NCBI GenBank assembly: GCA_011524525.1
Contig: WTKE01000108.1
Coordinates: 1-64,000 of the forward strand
DNA length: 64,000 nucleotides
Source: Bacillus sp. (in: firmicutes)
Lineage (GTDB): Bacteria; Bacillota; Bacilli; Bacillales; Cytobacillaceae
Reading direction: 5' to 3'
Shown one piece after another: positions 42,767 through 51,654 of the stretch. Position numbers and translations under genes: made by a program. The first letter of the stretch is position 1; the number at the start of each line of letters is the position of its first letter. Below the pieces are notes generated by a model. The model had not been told where the DNA came from, made no database searches, and saw only the letters and a program-made list of their open reading frames with translations.

Positions 42767-42785
42767 GGAAAGAACCTCCTTCTAG

Positions 42786-42819
42786 AAAAAATAAAACCAT
42801 ATCCTCATTGGATATGGTT
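42786..42819 (-). terminator. Riboswitch expression-platform terminator
   Basis: AACCATATCC-AATGA-GGATATGGTT followed on the minus strand by TTATTTTTTC, 20 bp before the queF RBS. Confidence 0.85.
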
Positions 42820-42837
42820 GATAGGTAGTATCAAAGC

Positions 42838-42877
42838 CATAGTTTTTTATAGAGGGTTTTGTTCGCTATGAACCTCT
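42838..42877 (-). promoter_or_regulatory. PreQ1 riboswitch, class I
   Basis: On the minus strand AGAGGTTC, then AACCCTCT closing the hairpin, then the A-rich tail ATAAAAAACTATGG that folds back into a pseudoknot. This matches the 34-nt preQ1-I aptamer consensus (AGAGGTTCTAGC...CCCTCTATAAAAAACTAA). Located 72 nt before queF. Confidence 0.92.
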
Positions 42878-43031
42878 CCCGACACACGGGAATATAAATA
42901 TGTCACCGTTACTATAGTGAATTTCAGTAAAAGTGTCAACGGTTTTTTATTCCACTTGTTTTAGCAACAGGTGCATATTTCATGCAAGATTAGTAAAAAT
43001 TAACCTTCGAGTAAAGAAAGGAGGGAAATTG

Positions 43032-43388
43032 ATGAAGAAATTTGTTGGAATCATGGCTGCATGCTTGCTTTCAATGTCCATTTTTGGTGCCACATCTTCT
43101 TTTGCTGAAGTTGAAAAACCTGAAGATGCTAAGAACAATGAAGAGGTGAAGCTAACTGACGCTCAAAAGGCAGAGCTCGCTAAATTACATAAAGGTATTT
43201 TGGAGCAGAAAAAACAACTGATTCAAAAATATGTAGAATTTGGTGTTATCCCGAAGGAAAAAGCCGACAAAATGATTCAGCGTATCGAAGAGCATTACAA
43301 AATGCTTGAGGAGAATGGCTTTATTTTCAGGGGGCCACAAGGCGGATCCGACCGCGGACCACACCATCAACACAAAAGCGAAGAGTAA
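43032..43388 (+). CDS. yckD: YckD-like secreted protein (DUF2680)
   Basis: 118 aa. Signal peptide MKKFVGIMAACLLSMSIFG..SFA (cut about residue 25), then an acidic linker and the DUF2680 helix block KLTDAQKAELAKLHKGILEQKKQLIQKY followed by VEFGVIPKEKADKMIQRIEEHYKMLEENG. Ends in a His-rich tail (RGPHHQHK). Role unknown. AAAGGAGGG precedes the start at 43032. Confidence 0.82.
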   Translation: MKKFVGIMAACLLSMSIFGATSSFAEVEKPEDAKNNEEVKLTDAQKAELAKLHKGILEQKKQLIQKYVEFGVIPKEKADKMIQRIEEHYKMLEENGFIFRGPQGGSDRGPHHQHKSEE

Positions 43389-43398
43389 CAACGAAAAA

Positions 43399-43438
43399 CG
43401 GACCAGCTCATGAATATGAAGTGGCCCGTTTTTTTGTT
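43399..43438 (+). terminator. Terminator of yckD
   Basis: ACGGACCA / TGGCCCGT stem (one mismatch) then TTTTTTTG. Confidence 0.65.
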
Positions 43439-43453
43439 GGGTATTATACGTTA

Positions 43454-44446
43454 TTACAATTCCTTATTATCCGCTGGAAATTTTACACCAATTTGCTTGC
43501 GGACTTCATCCATAATTTCCATCGTTACCAAGGAGTTTTCGTATGTATTAATGTTTGACTCCATCTCGCCTTTTTCAATTAGTTCGATGAATTCCTTTGC
43601 TTCATAATACATAGAATTTACTTTTTGTGGAACGGAGAGGTCTACTTTTTCTCCATTTCGATATTGTAGTACCACTTTTTCTGGCGTGTTCACTTTATCG
43701 ATTACTAGATTGCCGTCTTCCCCTTGAATTTCAGAAGGAATGTTAGAGTTCGTAATCTTTGAGTACATCAACACGGCATCCATATTTTTATAAGTTAAAA
43801 GAATACTTCCTTCTCCATCCACACCAGATTCTAACAAGACACCAGATGCTTTAACGGATAAGGGCTTCCCGAATAGAGCCACGACCGGGTAAATACAATA
43901 CACACCAATATCCATTAATGCCCCATTGGAAAAAGTAGGGTCAAATGCATTCAAAATCGTTCCACTTCGATAGGCATCATAGCGCGAAGAATACTGGCAG
44001 TAGCTTGCAAATACGCGGCGTACCTGACCGATTTTCTCCAGATTCTCCTGAATCACAGCAAAGTTTGGAACAAAGGTAGATTTTAATGCTTCCATTAAAA
44101 GAACATTGTTTTCCTTCGCTATTTGAATCATTTTCTCTAATTCAGCTTTGTTCGAGGCAATCGCTTTTTCGCAAAGAACATGCTTCCCATGCTTTAATAA
44201 TAAAATCGCTTGTTCTGCGTGAAAAGAGTTCGGACTTGCAATATACACCGCATCCAGATGTTCACTTTTTGCCATTTCCTCGAGGTTTGTAAAAAAATGC
44301 GTAGCTTGGTATTTCTCCCCGAATTCCTTCGCCTTCTCCTCAGACCGTGAATAAACGGACGTTAATTGAAAGTTTGGCAGTTCATTTGCCGCCTGTAAAA
44401 ATGATTCGGTAATCCAGTTGGTTCCTATTACACCAAAGCGTATCAT
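43454..44446 (-). CDS. Gfo/Idh/MocA family NAD(P)-dependent oxidoreductase
   Basis: 330 aa. N-terminal Rossmann fold (RFGVIGTNWITESFLQAA), the family motif HVLCEKAIASNKAELEKM containing the EK pair at the active site, and MDIGVYCIYPVVALFG, where the catalytic region lies. Acts on a sugar or polyol derivative not predictable from sequence. AAGGAGAG upstream of the ATG. Confidence 0.88.
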   Translation of the reverse strand: MIRFGVIGTNWITESFLQAANELPNFQLTSVYSRSEEKAKEFGEKYQATHFFTNLEEMAKSEHLDAVYIASPNSFHAEQAILLLKHGKHVLCEKAIASNKAELEKMIQIAKENNVLLMEALKSTFVPNFAVIQENLEKIGQVRRVFASYCQYSSRYDAYRSGTILNAFDPTFSNGALMDIGVYCIYPVVALFGKPLSVKASGVLLESGVDGEGSILLTYKNMDAVLMYSKITNSNIPSEIQGEDGNLVIDKVNTPEKVVLQYRNGEKVDLSVPQKVNSMYYEAKEFIELIEKGEMESNINTYENSLVTMEIMDEVRKQIGVKFPADNKEL

Positions 44447-44555
44447 TGTGTCTCTCCTTTGCCGTTAGTATGCTACCATTATCTTCCCTTCTTACGATTT
44501 TTTCAACCTTCATTAAAATCCACTTGCCAACATTAGGAAATAGAGGTATTATTTA

Positions 44556-44572
44556 ATTGACCGGTGTTCAAT
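44556..44572. promoter_or_regulatory. TetR-type operator (copy 1)
   Basis: ATTGACCGGTGTTCAAT, an inverted repeat 17 bp before the TetR start. An almost identical element stands before the next gene. Confidence 0.75.
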
Positions 44573-44589
44573 TAATGAGGTGAAACAAT

Positions 44590-45162
44590 TTGTCTCCTAG
44601 AAAACCTGCACAAGACGAACTAACAAAGGAAGCTATTATCCACGTTGCTCGTGAACTATTTGTAACTAGTGGCTATCCTCACTTTTCCATGAGGAAGTTG
44701 GCAACTAAGCTTGGATGTAGTCATGGGGCTATTTACTACCATTTTAAAAATAAAGCGGAACTATTTTATGAAATTGTCACTCAAGATTTCCTTACTCTCG
44801 ATCAAGTACTTGAGGAAGTGCTTTCCACTCCAACCAATTCGAATGATGAGAAACTATATTTGATTCTTTTTGAGTACATCCGTTTCGGCTTAACTCATCA
44901 GCCTCAATATGAAGTGATGTTTCTGATCAAGGATGAAGAGATTAAAGGATATCTGCTCGAGGCTCCGAATAAAAGTTATTTACACTTTGCTCATGCGGTT
45001 GCTCATCTTGCAGCCAAGCCACTTTCACCAAAGGATATCTGGTCCTTATTTATTGGGATTCATGGGTTTGTCACGCATTATTGCCGGACTGAGACCACCT
45101 TTGAAGACGTGAAGCTACTAGCAGACTCGCATGTGAAGTTTCTATTAAAAGCAATGAAATAA
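44590..45162 (+). CDS. TetR/AcrR family repressor
   Basis: 190 aa. N-terminal helix-turn-helix ARELFVTSGYPHFSMRKLATKL then GCSHGAIYYHFKNKAELFYEI (residues 17-58) and a helical ligand domain. TTG start with GAGGTGAAAC upstream. The same 17-bp operator stands before this gene and before the NAD-epimerase gene 78 bp downstream, so it very likely represses both. The ligand is unknown. Confidence 0.88.
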   Translation: MSPRKPAQDELTKEAIIHVARELFVTSGYPHFSMRKLATKLGCSHGAIYYHFKNKAELFYEIVTQDFLTLDQVLEEVLSTPTNSNDEKLYLILFEYIRFGLTHQPQYEVMFLIKDEEIKGYLLEAPNKSYLHFAHAVAHLAAKPLSPKDIWSLFIGIHGFVTHYCRTETTFEDVKLLADSHVKFLLKAMK

Positions 45163-45199
45163 AGTAAAGGGCGGCACAAGCCTTTTATTTTTACATTTT

Positions 45200-45216
45200 A
45201 TTGAACAGTGGTCAAT
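45200..45216. promoter_or_regulatory. TetR-type operator (copy 2)
   Basis: ATTGAACAGTGGTCAAT, the reverse complement of which (ATTGACCACTGTTCAAT) matches copy 1 at 15 of 17 positions. It lies 25 bp before the epimerase start. Confidence 0.75.
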
Positions 45217-45240
45217 AATTGAAAAAAGGAGAGATTTTAT

Positions 45241-46173
45241 ATGAAAAAAGCATTGGTATTAGGCGCTACGGGTGGGATGGGATTTGCTTTAGTAGAAGAA
45301 CTTGTTAGTAGAGGGATAGAAACGATTGCCTTTGCTCGTTCTTCTGAAAAACTGGCTCTTTACAAACAAGATTGGGGTCCGTTAGCAAAGCCCATGGTTG
45401 GTGACGTGTTGAATGAGCAACATTTAGGCGAGGCAGTGAAACAAGTGGATCTCGTATTTCACTCTATTAATCTTCCTTATGAAAATTGGAATCCGAGATT
45501 ATTTCAGATTCTTGAAGCTATCCTTACTCAATGTACCAAACATAATAAACCACTCATTTACGTTGATAATATTTATTCTTACGGTAGACAATCATCACCT
45601 GTTTCTGAACATACCTCTAGACATCCACATACGAAAAAAGGAAACATTCGCTTACAGCTTCAAAATCAAATTCAAACATCTACCGTTCCCTACATCATTG
45701 CTTACTTCCCAGATTTCTATGGACCTAAAGCGGAGAGTACGATCCTTCAATACACCTTTAAGCAAATGCTGAAAAAGCATTCTGCTGGCTTTGTGGGAGA
45801 CACGACCCTTCAACGTGAATTTATTTATACGAAGGACGGTGCAAAAGCACTTGTTGAACTTGCCTTGAAAGATAACTGTTACAATCAAGATTGGAATATT
45901 TCAGGTGCAGGCACGATTTCTGGAGAAGATATTGCTAAGATTGCCTCACACTTTCTTGATAAGCCGCTGAAGGTAAAACCGATCGGCCGACGGATGATAG
46001 CCGCTCTTGGTCTATTTAATCCTTCTATGAGAGAAGTGACAGAGATGATGTACTTAAATGAGACACCCGTCATCCTTGACTCTACCAAGTATGAAACTTT
46101 CATTGGACCTCTTCCAAAAACACCCTATCACGAAGGTATTGTCGAAAATTTAAAAGAGTTGGCAAAAATATAG
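45241..46173 (+). CDS. NAD-dependent epimerase/dehydratase family protein
   Basis: 310 aa extended short-chain dehydrogenase. N-terminal dinucleotide motif LGATGGMGFALVEELVSRG, later YVDNIYSYG where the family has its YxxxK region (here no clear K in place), and GDTTLQREFIYTKDGAKALV. The atypical active site suggests an NmrA/atypical SDR. Directly controlled with the TetR gene; perhaps part of a response to a toxic small molecule. Confidence 0.82.
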   Translation: MKKALVLGATGGMGFALVEELVSRGIETIAFARSSEKLALYKQDWGPLAKPMVGDVLNEQHLGEAVKQVDLVFHSINLPYENWNPRLFQILEAILTQCTKHNKPLIYVDNIYSYGRQSSPVSEHTSRHPHTKKGNIRLQLQNQIQTSTVPYIIAYFPDFYGPKAESTILQYTFKQMLKKHSAGFVGDTTLQREFIYTKDGAKALVELALKDNCYNQDWNISGAGTISGEDIAKIASHFLDKPLKVKPIGRRMIAALGLFNPSMREVTEMMYLNETPVILDSTKYETFIGPLPKTPYHEGIVENLKELAKI

Positions 46174-46180
46174 AAACAAA

Positions 46181-46210
46181 AAAAGACTCGTAAAGAGTCT
46201 TTTTTTTTCA
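46181..46210. terminator. Bidirectional terminator
   Basis: AAAGACTC-GTAAA-GAGTCTTT with T-runs on both strands, between the epimerase gene and cspB-like gene. Confidence 0.85.
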
Positions 46211-46218
46211 AGCTTAAA

Positions 46219-46419
46219 TTAAGCTTTGTTTACGTTAGCAGCTTGTGCTCCACGTTGTCCTTGTTCTACGTCAAAAGTAACTTCTTGACCTTCTTCTAAA
46301 GTCTTGAAGCCTTCGCCTTGGATAGCTGAGAAGTGAACGAATACATCGTCTCCACCTTCGCGCTCGATGAATCCAAAACCTTTTTCTGCGTTAAACCATT
46401 TTACTTTACCTTTTTCCAT
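46219..46419 (-). CDS. Cold shock protein (CspB/CspD family)
   Basis: 66 aa OB-fold RNA chaperone. RNP1 [17 protein letters not shown] and RNP2 [10 protein letters not shown] are intact. AGGAGGTAAC precedes the ATG. A long leader of about 100 nt from the promoter at 46523-46551 is typical for csp genes, where it helps cold induction. Confidence 0.95.
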   Translation of the reverse strand: MEKGKVKWFNAEKGFGFIEREGGDDVFVHFSAIQGEGFKTLEEGQEVTFDVEQGQRGAQAANVNKA

Positions 46420-46522
46420 TGTGAGTTACCTCCTAGTGCCTTGACACCTATAATACTATCCTTGCTCTCATTGATATAAAGAAGTAGTTTTCTTACATAC
46501 CGAACAAAAATAATTCTCTTAC

Positions 46523-46551
46523 ATCTTACCATCAATAACTAGTTTTAGCAA
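46523..46551 (-). promoter_or_regulatory. Promoter of the cold shock gene
   Basis: On the minus strand TTGCTA (46551-46546), 17 bp, TAAGAT (46528-46523). Confidence 0.6.
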
Positions 46552-46633
46552 ACGCATTCAACGTTTATTTTTCGAGTCCTTTTGACAGGATTAAACAAAT
46601 TGACGCAAAGCTCTACTTTTTTCTACTATAACT

Positions 46634-47071
46634 TTAATAGAAATGATGTAATTTTTTTCGAAGCTCTTCGATCCCTTCTTTGCAAACCCCATAAGGCAGC
46701 CAAGAACACCCTTTACATAGGTGATCCAAATCGTCGGGAGTGACTTTGGAAGCTGTTAAGGCCACTAGATGTGACTTCAAGTACGACTTCTCTTTTTCTA
46801 GTCCTAAATGGGAGAGCACTCTTTCATCCATTGACAAAACATGCTCATTGGATCCCGCGCTGGCCTCACATTTTGTGTTCCCCCGATGAGGACAGGCCAT
46901 GCATGCATCATCAAAGGCTGCGACCGTTTTTATCTTAAAGTCATCATGATCATTTCTAACTTTTGCTACAATTTCCGTCATTCTTTCAACGAAGGCTGGG
47001 CTATACCCCATTCCTTTGAAACCATGAACACAGAGGAGATGATGTCCTCTTAACACCTTTACTTCTTCCAT
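46634..47071 (-). CDS. DUF1284 cysteine-rich protein
   Basis: 145 aa. The start VLRGHHLLCVHGFKGMGYSPAF is the DUF1284 signature. Two cysteine groups, CMACPHRGNTKC and CKGCSWLPYGVC, could hold an iron-sulfur cluster or zinc. Function unknown. GGAGGAAGGG upstream of the ATG. Confidence 0.82.
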   Translation of the reverse strand: MEEVKVLRGHHLLCVHGFKGMGYSPAFVERMTEIVAKVRNDHDDFKIKTVAAFDDACMACPHRGNTKCEASAGSNEHVLSMDERVLSHLGLEKEKSYLKSHLVALTASKVTPDDLDHLCKGCSWLPYGVCKEGIEELRKKLHHFY

Positions 47072-47121
47072 TTTCCCTTCCTCCTCTCTCTCATTTATTC
47101 TAGCAAGAAAAGCAAAATCCT

Positions 47122-48453
47122 TTAATGGTTTTCTTCGGCCAGTTTTTTAAGGGAGAAATGAGAGATACCGATTTTTTTACAAATGGTTAGATAGTGCATA
47201 AGTGTTAGTAACAAGGCTCCTGTGTTCAAACCAATTAGAACTCCCTCCATTTGAAATTCGCGGAGTGAGCCAAGCACGTACATAATGGTAAACTGGATAA
47301 TCGATGACCATACGGTATGGTAAAACGCATCCTTCATAAGACCGAGGCCAATCAAGTAAGCCTGCATCGGGATCACAAAGAAATGAAGCAAGAAGTATGG
47401 CCAAAGGATCTGTAAATATCCGGAGGCGACTGACGATTCAAAAAACATACTGGTAAGTGGTTCAGCAAAAAAGTAACAAACGAACATAGCTGGTATTCCG
47501 TATAATGCCGTCCCTTTTATGACCTGCTGCAACAAACGTTGAAGCCGGTTAAAGTCTCTGTCGGCATATGCTTTAGAAACCGTGGGAATGAGCATAATCA
47601 ACAAAGAATGGCCAATAAAAGCTGGGAAAAATCCGATCGTCATCGCTACCCCGGTGAGCATTCCAAATTGTTCCGTTGCTACCTGTTCGCTCACCCCTGC
47701 ATGTACAAGAGCAATTTTAATAATGAAGGGCTGAACCGCATGTGTGAGCGAATGGAAAATCCGTAGTCCCGTAGTTGGGATGGATACGGCCATCAAGCTC
47801 TTTCTGACCTCTTGATTAGGAAGTGCCTCTCTCGGCCTTCTTTTTAGCTCATGATATTGAATAAAAAACGTATGAATTAAATAGAGGACGATTACAAACT
47901 CGCTCCCTACAAAGGTACAAAAGGCAATAAGGATCGCCGTGTCTGTCTGAAATTCGAACAATTGGAAGAGAAAGACGAGCAAACCAAGCTGTACGAGCTT
48001 TCGAACCAGCTGTGTAGATGCAATCTTGCTCATTTGCTGTTTCCCCATAAAATATCCACGAGCGATGGAAGAGAATGAAATCATCGGAATCAGTAAAATA
48101 ACGAGCCAGCGCAAGAGTGGATGATACGTGTCAAAAGTCGATATATACGGGAGAATGATCGTGACAGCAGCAAGTAAGACGGAAGTGAAAATAATTGTTA
48201 GCTTAATCACATGCTGAAGCATGCTTTGGTGATAGCGGGCATCCTTTTCAGCAATAAACTTAGAAATCGAAACGGGCATCTCAAAGCTTGCCAGCATAAT
48301 AATTAGAAAAATGGTCGGCAAAATTTGCATATATAAGCCAAGTCCATGCTCCCCTAACTCCTTAGCTAGTACCATATTCGCAATAAACTCTACACACTCA
48401 CCCATAAAGGTGGCGACAACCAACAATAATGTTCCTTTCATAAATGCACTCAT
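47122..48453 (-). CDS. ykvU: MOP-superfamily flippase, YkvU/SpoVB-like
   Basis: 443 aa with about fourteen helices. LLVVATFMGECVEFIANMVLAKELGEHGLGLYMQI and RWLVILLIPMISFSSIARGYFMGKQQ match the polysaccharide-biosynthesis/SpoVB branch; length equals B. subtilis YkvU, a sporulation protein. SpoVB-type proteins are thought to flip lipid-linked cortex precursors. AAGGAGAG precedes the ATG at 48453. The 52-bp repeat array lies immediately upstream. Confidence 0.82.
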   Translation of the reverse strand: MSAFMKGTLLLVVATFMGECVEFIANMVLAKELGEHGLGLYMQILPTIFLIIMLASFEMPVSISKFIAEKDARYHQSMLQHVIKLTIIFTSVLLAAVTIILPYISTFDTYHPLLRWLVILLIPMISFSSIARGYFMGKQQMSKIASTQLVRKLVQLGLLVFLFQLFEFQTDTAILIAFCTFVGSEFVIVLYLIHTFFIQYHELKRRPREALPNQEVRKSLMAVSIPTTGLRIFHSLTHAVQPFIIKIALVHAGVSEQVATEQFGMLTGVAMTIGFFPAFIGHSLLIMLIPTVSKAYADRDFNRLQRLLQQVIKGTALYGIPAMFVCYFFAEPLTSMFFESSVASGYLQILWPYFLLHFFVIPMQAYLIGLGLMKDAFYHTVWSSIIQFTIMYVLGSLREFQMEGVLIGLNTGALLLTLMHYLTICKKIGISHFSLKKLAEENH

Positions 48454-48589
48454 GCTGTCTCTCCTTACATTTAATAGCGTTCACCCTACACTATATGAGA
48501 CAAGTTCTAAGAATATTTTAATTAATTATTTTGGTGGTCGGGATTTAGGGTCAGAAAGAGCAGGTAACTTTATGGATTAAAGGGATTTA

Positions 48590-49432
48590 GACAGGTGTTG
48601 AGGGGTTTCGTACTTGGGAGGCCGAATGCTAGGGGTATTCGGACAAGACTTGGTGATATTAGCACTTGAGAGGCCGAATGCTGGCTTTATTCGGACAAGA
48701 CTTGGTGATATTAGCGCTTGAGAGTCTGAATGCTGGCTTTATTCGGACAGGACTTGGTGGGATTAGCACTTGAGAGGCCGAATGCTGGCTTTATTCGGAC
48801 AAGACTTGGTGGTATTAGCTCTTGGGGGTCCGAATGCTGGCTTTATTCGGACAAGACTTGGTGGTATTAGCTCTTGAGAGTCCGAATGCTGGCGTTATTC
48901 GGACAGGACTTGGTGGGATTAGCACTTGAGAGTCCAAATGCTGGGGTTATTCGGACAGGACTTGGTGGGATTAGCGCTTGGGAGGCCGAATGCTAGGGGT
49001 ATTCGGACAAGACTTGGTGATATTAGCACTTGAGAGTCCGAATGCTGGGGGGATTCGGACAGGATTTGGTGGGATTAGCACTTGGGTGTCCGAATCATGG
49101 CGTTATTCGGACAAGACTTGGTGATATTAGCACTTGAGAGTCCGAATGCTGGCGTTATTCGGACAGGATTTGGTGGGATTAGCTCTTGGGAGTCTGAATG
49201 CTAGGGGGATTCGGACAAGAATTGGTGGCATTAGCACTTGAGAGTCCGAATGCTGGAGCTATTCGGACAGGACTTGACTGATATTAGCACTTGGGTGTCC
49301 GAATCATGGCGTTATTCTCACAGGACTTGACTGATATTAGTACTTGGGTGTCCGAATGCTAGTGGTATTCGGACAGGATTTGGTGGTATTTGCGCTTGGG
49401 AATCCGAATCCTGGCTTTATTCGGACAGGATA
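48590..49432. repeat. Sixteen-unit tandem array, 52-bp period (family R52)
   Basis: TCGGACA anchors occur at 48639, 48691, 48743, 48795, 48847, 48899, 48951, 49003, 49055, 49107, 49159, 49211, 49263, (49316, degenerate), 49369 and 49421: period 52, with two steps of 53 where an extra base lies in GACTTGACTG. Each unit contains GTCCGAAT-N9-ATTCGGAC, a hairpin, then A(A/G)GACTTGGTG and TTAGCRCTTG. 52 is not a multiple of three and the region has no open frame. The gap 48454-49629 has no gene. Confidence 0.95.
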
Positions 49433-49558
49433 GAAAGAAATTACATTTGGTAGTATGAATCCGATAGTTAAATGCTTACAAGTGTATAATTGCAGATAAT
49501 ATGACAGTCTAATCGATAGTATCGAATGCCAATTAAACTAAATCCCTTGTTTAAAAGA

Positions 49559-49588
49559 AAAATAGCGTGAATACTCACGCTATTTTAT
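49559..49588 (-). terminator. Terminator of the ABC-F gene
   Basis: AAAATAGCGTGA / TCACGCTATTTT stem with a four-base loop, T-rich on the minus strand. Confidence 0.75.
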
Positions 49589-49629
49589 ATGTCAATTTAT
49601 GCCTATTCACTCGAAATCGAAATAACTTC

Positions 49630-51513
49630 CTATGCTAACTCCTCTAGCTGCGAATAAAGTTCTTCCACATGGCTCTCAAGAGTTTCTTTTTCACTGTAAA
49701 GCCCTTGAATAATGGAGAGCTCCTCTTCCAACTGTAGCTTTTCGTTTAATTCTTTTAGATGAGCTTCCACTTTTTCTATCCTGCTCTCAATTTCTTCTAT
49801 CGTCACCGTACTCGCCTTTTTATCGGTGTCTGTCACCCTCGTTTTTTTTGAGGGGCCTGGAGGTGTTTCGATTTTTTGAGGTTGCATTTCTAATAGTTTC
49901 TGTCTCGCCCACTCGTACCCACCTGCGAACTGATACAGTCTTTTGTCTTTAATCCAATAGATGCGATCAAAGAGCTTATCTAAAAAGTAGCGATCATGCG
50001 ATACAGCCAGGATCGTTCCATTAAATTCTTCAAGAGCTTCCTCAAGAACTTCACGGGATTCGATATCTAAGTGATTGGTAGGTTCATCAAGGATGAGGAA
50101 ATTCAAATCCTGATACATCATCTGTGCCAGACGAAGTCGCATTTTTTCTCCACCACTTAGCTGAGATACCTTGCGAAACACACTGTGACCATAAAACAGA
50201 AAGCGAGCAAGAATATGCCTGGCCTCTCCTTCTGTGACCTTTATTTCCTCTCTGAATAAGTCAATCACCGTTTCATCGTTTTTATCAGGGAAAATATGCT
50301 GAGAAAGATACCCGACTTTCACATTGCTTCCAAGCTTTAATTCTCCACTATCAATCTGTTCTTGCTGCAGAAGCATTTTAATAAGCGTGGATTTTCCCGT
50401 CCCATTTTCACCAACCATTGCCACCCTTTCGCGGAACTGAATGTGAAGATTGGCATCCTGAAATAGCAATTGCTCCCCGAAGGATTTATTTACCTCCCTC
50501 ATGACCACCACATCCTTGCCACTTCGGTCAGCTACCTCCATCTCCAAATTCATCTTTTTACGGTTTAGTACAGGTCGATCCAATTTCTCCATTCTCTCAA
50601 GCGCTCTTTCCATATTACGTGCTCGCTTATGAAGTCCTTCATTCGGTGGATTAGCACGATTAGCCCACTCACGTAATCTTTTGATGGCTTCTTTCATTTT
50701 CTTAATCTTTTTTTGCTGCTCTTCGTATGCTTGGAATTCCTTTAAGAGACGCTCTTCCTTCTCCTTCACAAAGATAGAGTAATTCCCGATATACGAAGTA
50801 ATCTCTCCATCCTCTAAATCAAGCATTTTGGTCACCACATCATCGAGAAAGTATCGGTCATGAGACACAATTACAACCGTACCTTTATACTCTATTAAAA
50901 ACTGTCCCAGCCACTCCACTGACATCAAATCTAAATGATTCGTTGGTTCATCCAGTAATAAAAGACCCGGTTGCTTTAATAGAAGTTGCGCTAAGCCAAT
51001 TTTTGTTTTCTCGCCTCCACTTAGAGACTGAAACGACTTATCTAAGAGGTGTTGAATGGAAAGGCCATTGGAGATGCGATCAATATTGGCATCCATTTCA
51101 TAACCGCCTAGCAGTGTGTATTGGTCTTGAATTTGGCCGTATTTTTCCACGCATCTTTCAAGATCTTCTGCAGAGAGATTCGGACTCGCCATCTTCACCT
51201 CAAGCTCTTTCATTTGCATCTCCATGTCTACCAATGAAGCGAATGCGGTTTTTAACACATCCAAGGCCGATATCTCGCTTTGGAAAACAGGAATTTGTTC
51301 TAAATACCCGATTGTCGTCCCTTTTCTCCAATGAATTTGACCACTGTCCGGAATTTCTTCCCCAGCCAAAAGCTTAAAAAGAGTCGTTTTTCCACTCCCA
51401 TTTCGACCAACCAGCCCGACACGGTCTCCTTCATGTATTTCAAGTGATAGGTTTTCAAAAATGGTGTTTCCACCAAACATTTTGCTAATGGAATTTACGC
51501 TTAAAGTAATCAT
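49630..51513 (-). CDS. ABC-F ATPase, possible ribosomal protection protein
   Basis: 627 aa, two ABC domains, no membrane part. Walker A GRNGSGKT (residue about 36) and GENGTGKS (about 370), signatures LSGGEKTK and LSGGEKMR, Walker B LLLLDEPTNHLDL and LILDEPTNHLDI, linked by a charged helical P-site tip linker (about 250-310) ending in NPPNEGLHKRARNMERAL. The C-terminal tail is a coiled coil. ABC-F proteins act on the ribosomal E site; some displace antibiotics. The leader peptide and terminators upstream suggest drug-induced expression. YdiF/YfmR-like translation factors are the alternative. Confidence 0.88.
   Translation of the reverse strand: MITLSVNSISKMFGGNTIFENLSLEIHEGDRVGLVGRNGSGKTTLFKLLAGEEIPDSGQIHWRKGTTIGYLEQIPVFQSEISALDVLKTAFASLVDMEMQMKELEVKMASPNLSAEDLERCVEKYGQIQDQYTLLGGYEMDANIDRISNGLSIQHLLDKSFQSLSGGEKTKIGLAQLLLKQPGLLLLDEPTNHLDLMSVEWLGQFLIEYKGTVVIVSHDRYFLDDVVTKMLDLEDGEITSYIGNYSIFVKEKEERLLKEFQAYEEQQKKIKKMKEAIKRLREWANRANPPNEGLHKRARNMERALERMEKLDRPVLNRKKMNLEMEVADRSGKDVVVMREVNKSFGEQLLFQDANLHIQFRERVAMVGENGTGKSTLIKMLLQQEQIDSGELKLGSNVKVGYLSQHIFPDKNDETVIDLFREEIKVTEGEARHILARFLFYGHSVFRKVSQLSGGEKMRLRLAQMMYQDLNFLILDEPTNHLDIESREVLEEALEEFNGTILAVSHDRYFLDKLFDRIYWIKDKRLYQFAGGYEWARQKLLEMQPQKIETPPGPSKKTRVTDTDKKASTVTIEEIESRIEKVEAHLKELNEKLQLEEELSIIQGLYSEKETLESHVEELYSQLEELA
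49825..49837. repeat. R48 core inside the ABC-F coding sequence
   Basis: GGTGTCTGTCACC, identical to the core of the 48-bp repeats at 18.3 and 28.0 kb, encodes RVTDTD in the linker before the C-terminal coiled coil. Confidence 0.7.
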
Positions 51514-51545
51514 TATTTAACGAACCTCCGGAGTTTTTTATATAC

Positions 51546-51571
51546 AAAAAAACCATGAGAAAATCCCATGG
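51546..51571 (-). terminator. Terminator 2 in the ABC-F leader
   Basis: CCATGGG / CTCATGG stem followed on the minus strand by TTTTTTTG, 30 bp before the ABC-F start codon. Confidence 0.75.
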
Positions 51572-51588
51572 CACGAAAAATGTGTACG

Positions 51589-51615
51589 AAAAAAAGAGAG
51601 CGGAAAGCCCTCTTT
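51589..51615 (-). terminator. Terminator 1 in the ABC-F leader
   Basis: AAAGAGGGC-TTTCC-GCTCTCTTT (one G.U) followed on the minus strand by TTTTCG. Its 5' arm can instead pair with the 3' part of the leader ORF. Confidence 0.75.
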
Positions 51616-51654
51616 CATCCATTCATTATTTGTGGATAAGAGATGTTTCACTGT

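Noticed and set aside
48590-49432. CRISPR array
   Set aside because: The whole 52-bp unit repeats with scattered changes; there are no unique spacers of constant length between identical repeats, and no cas genes nearby.
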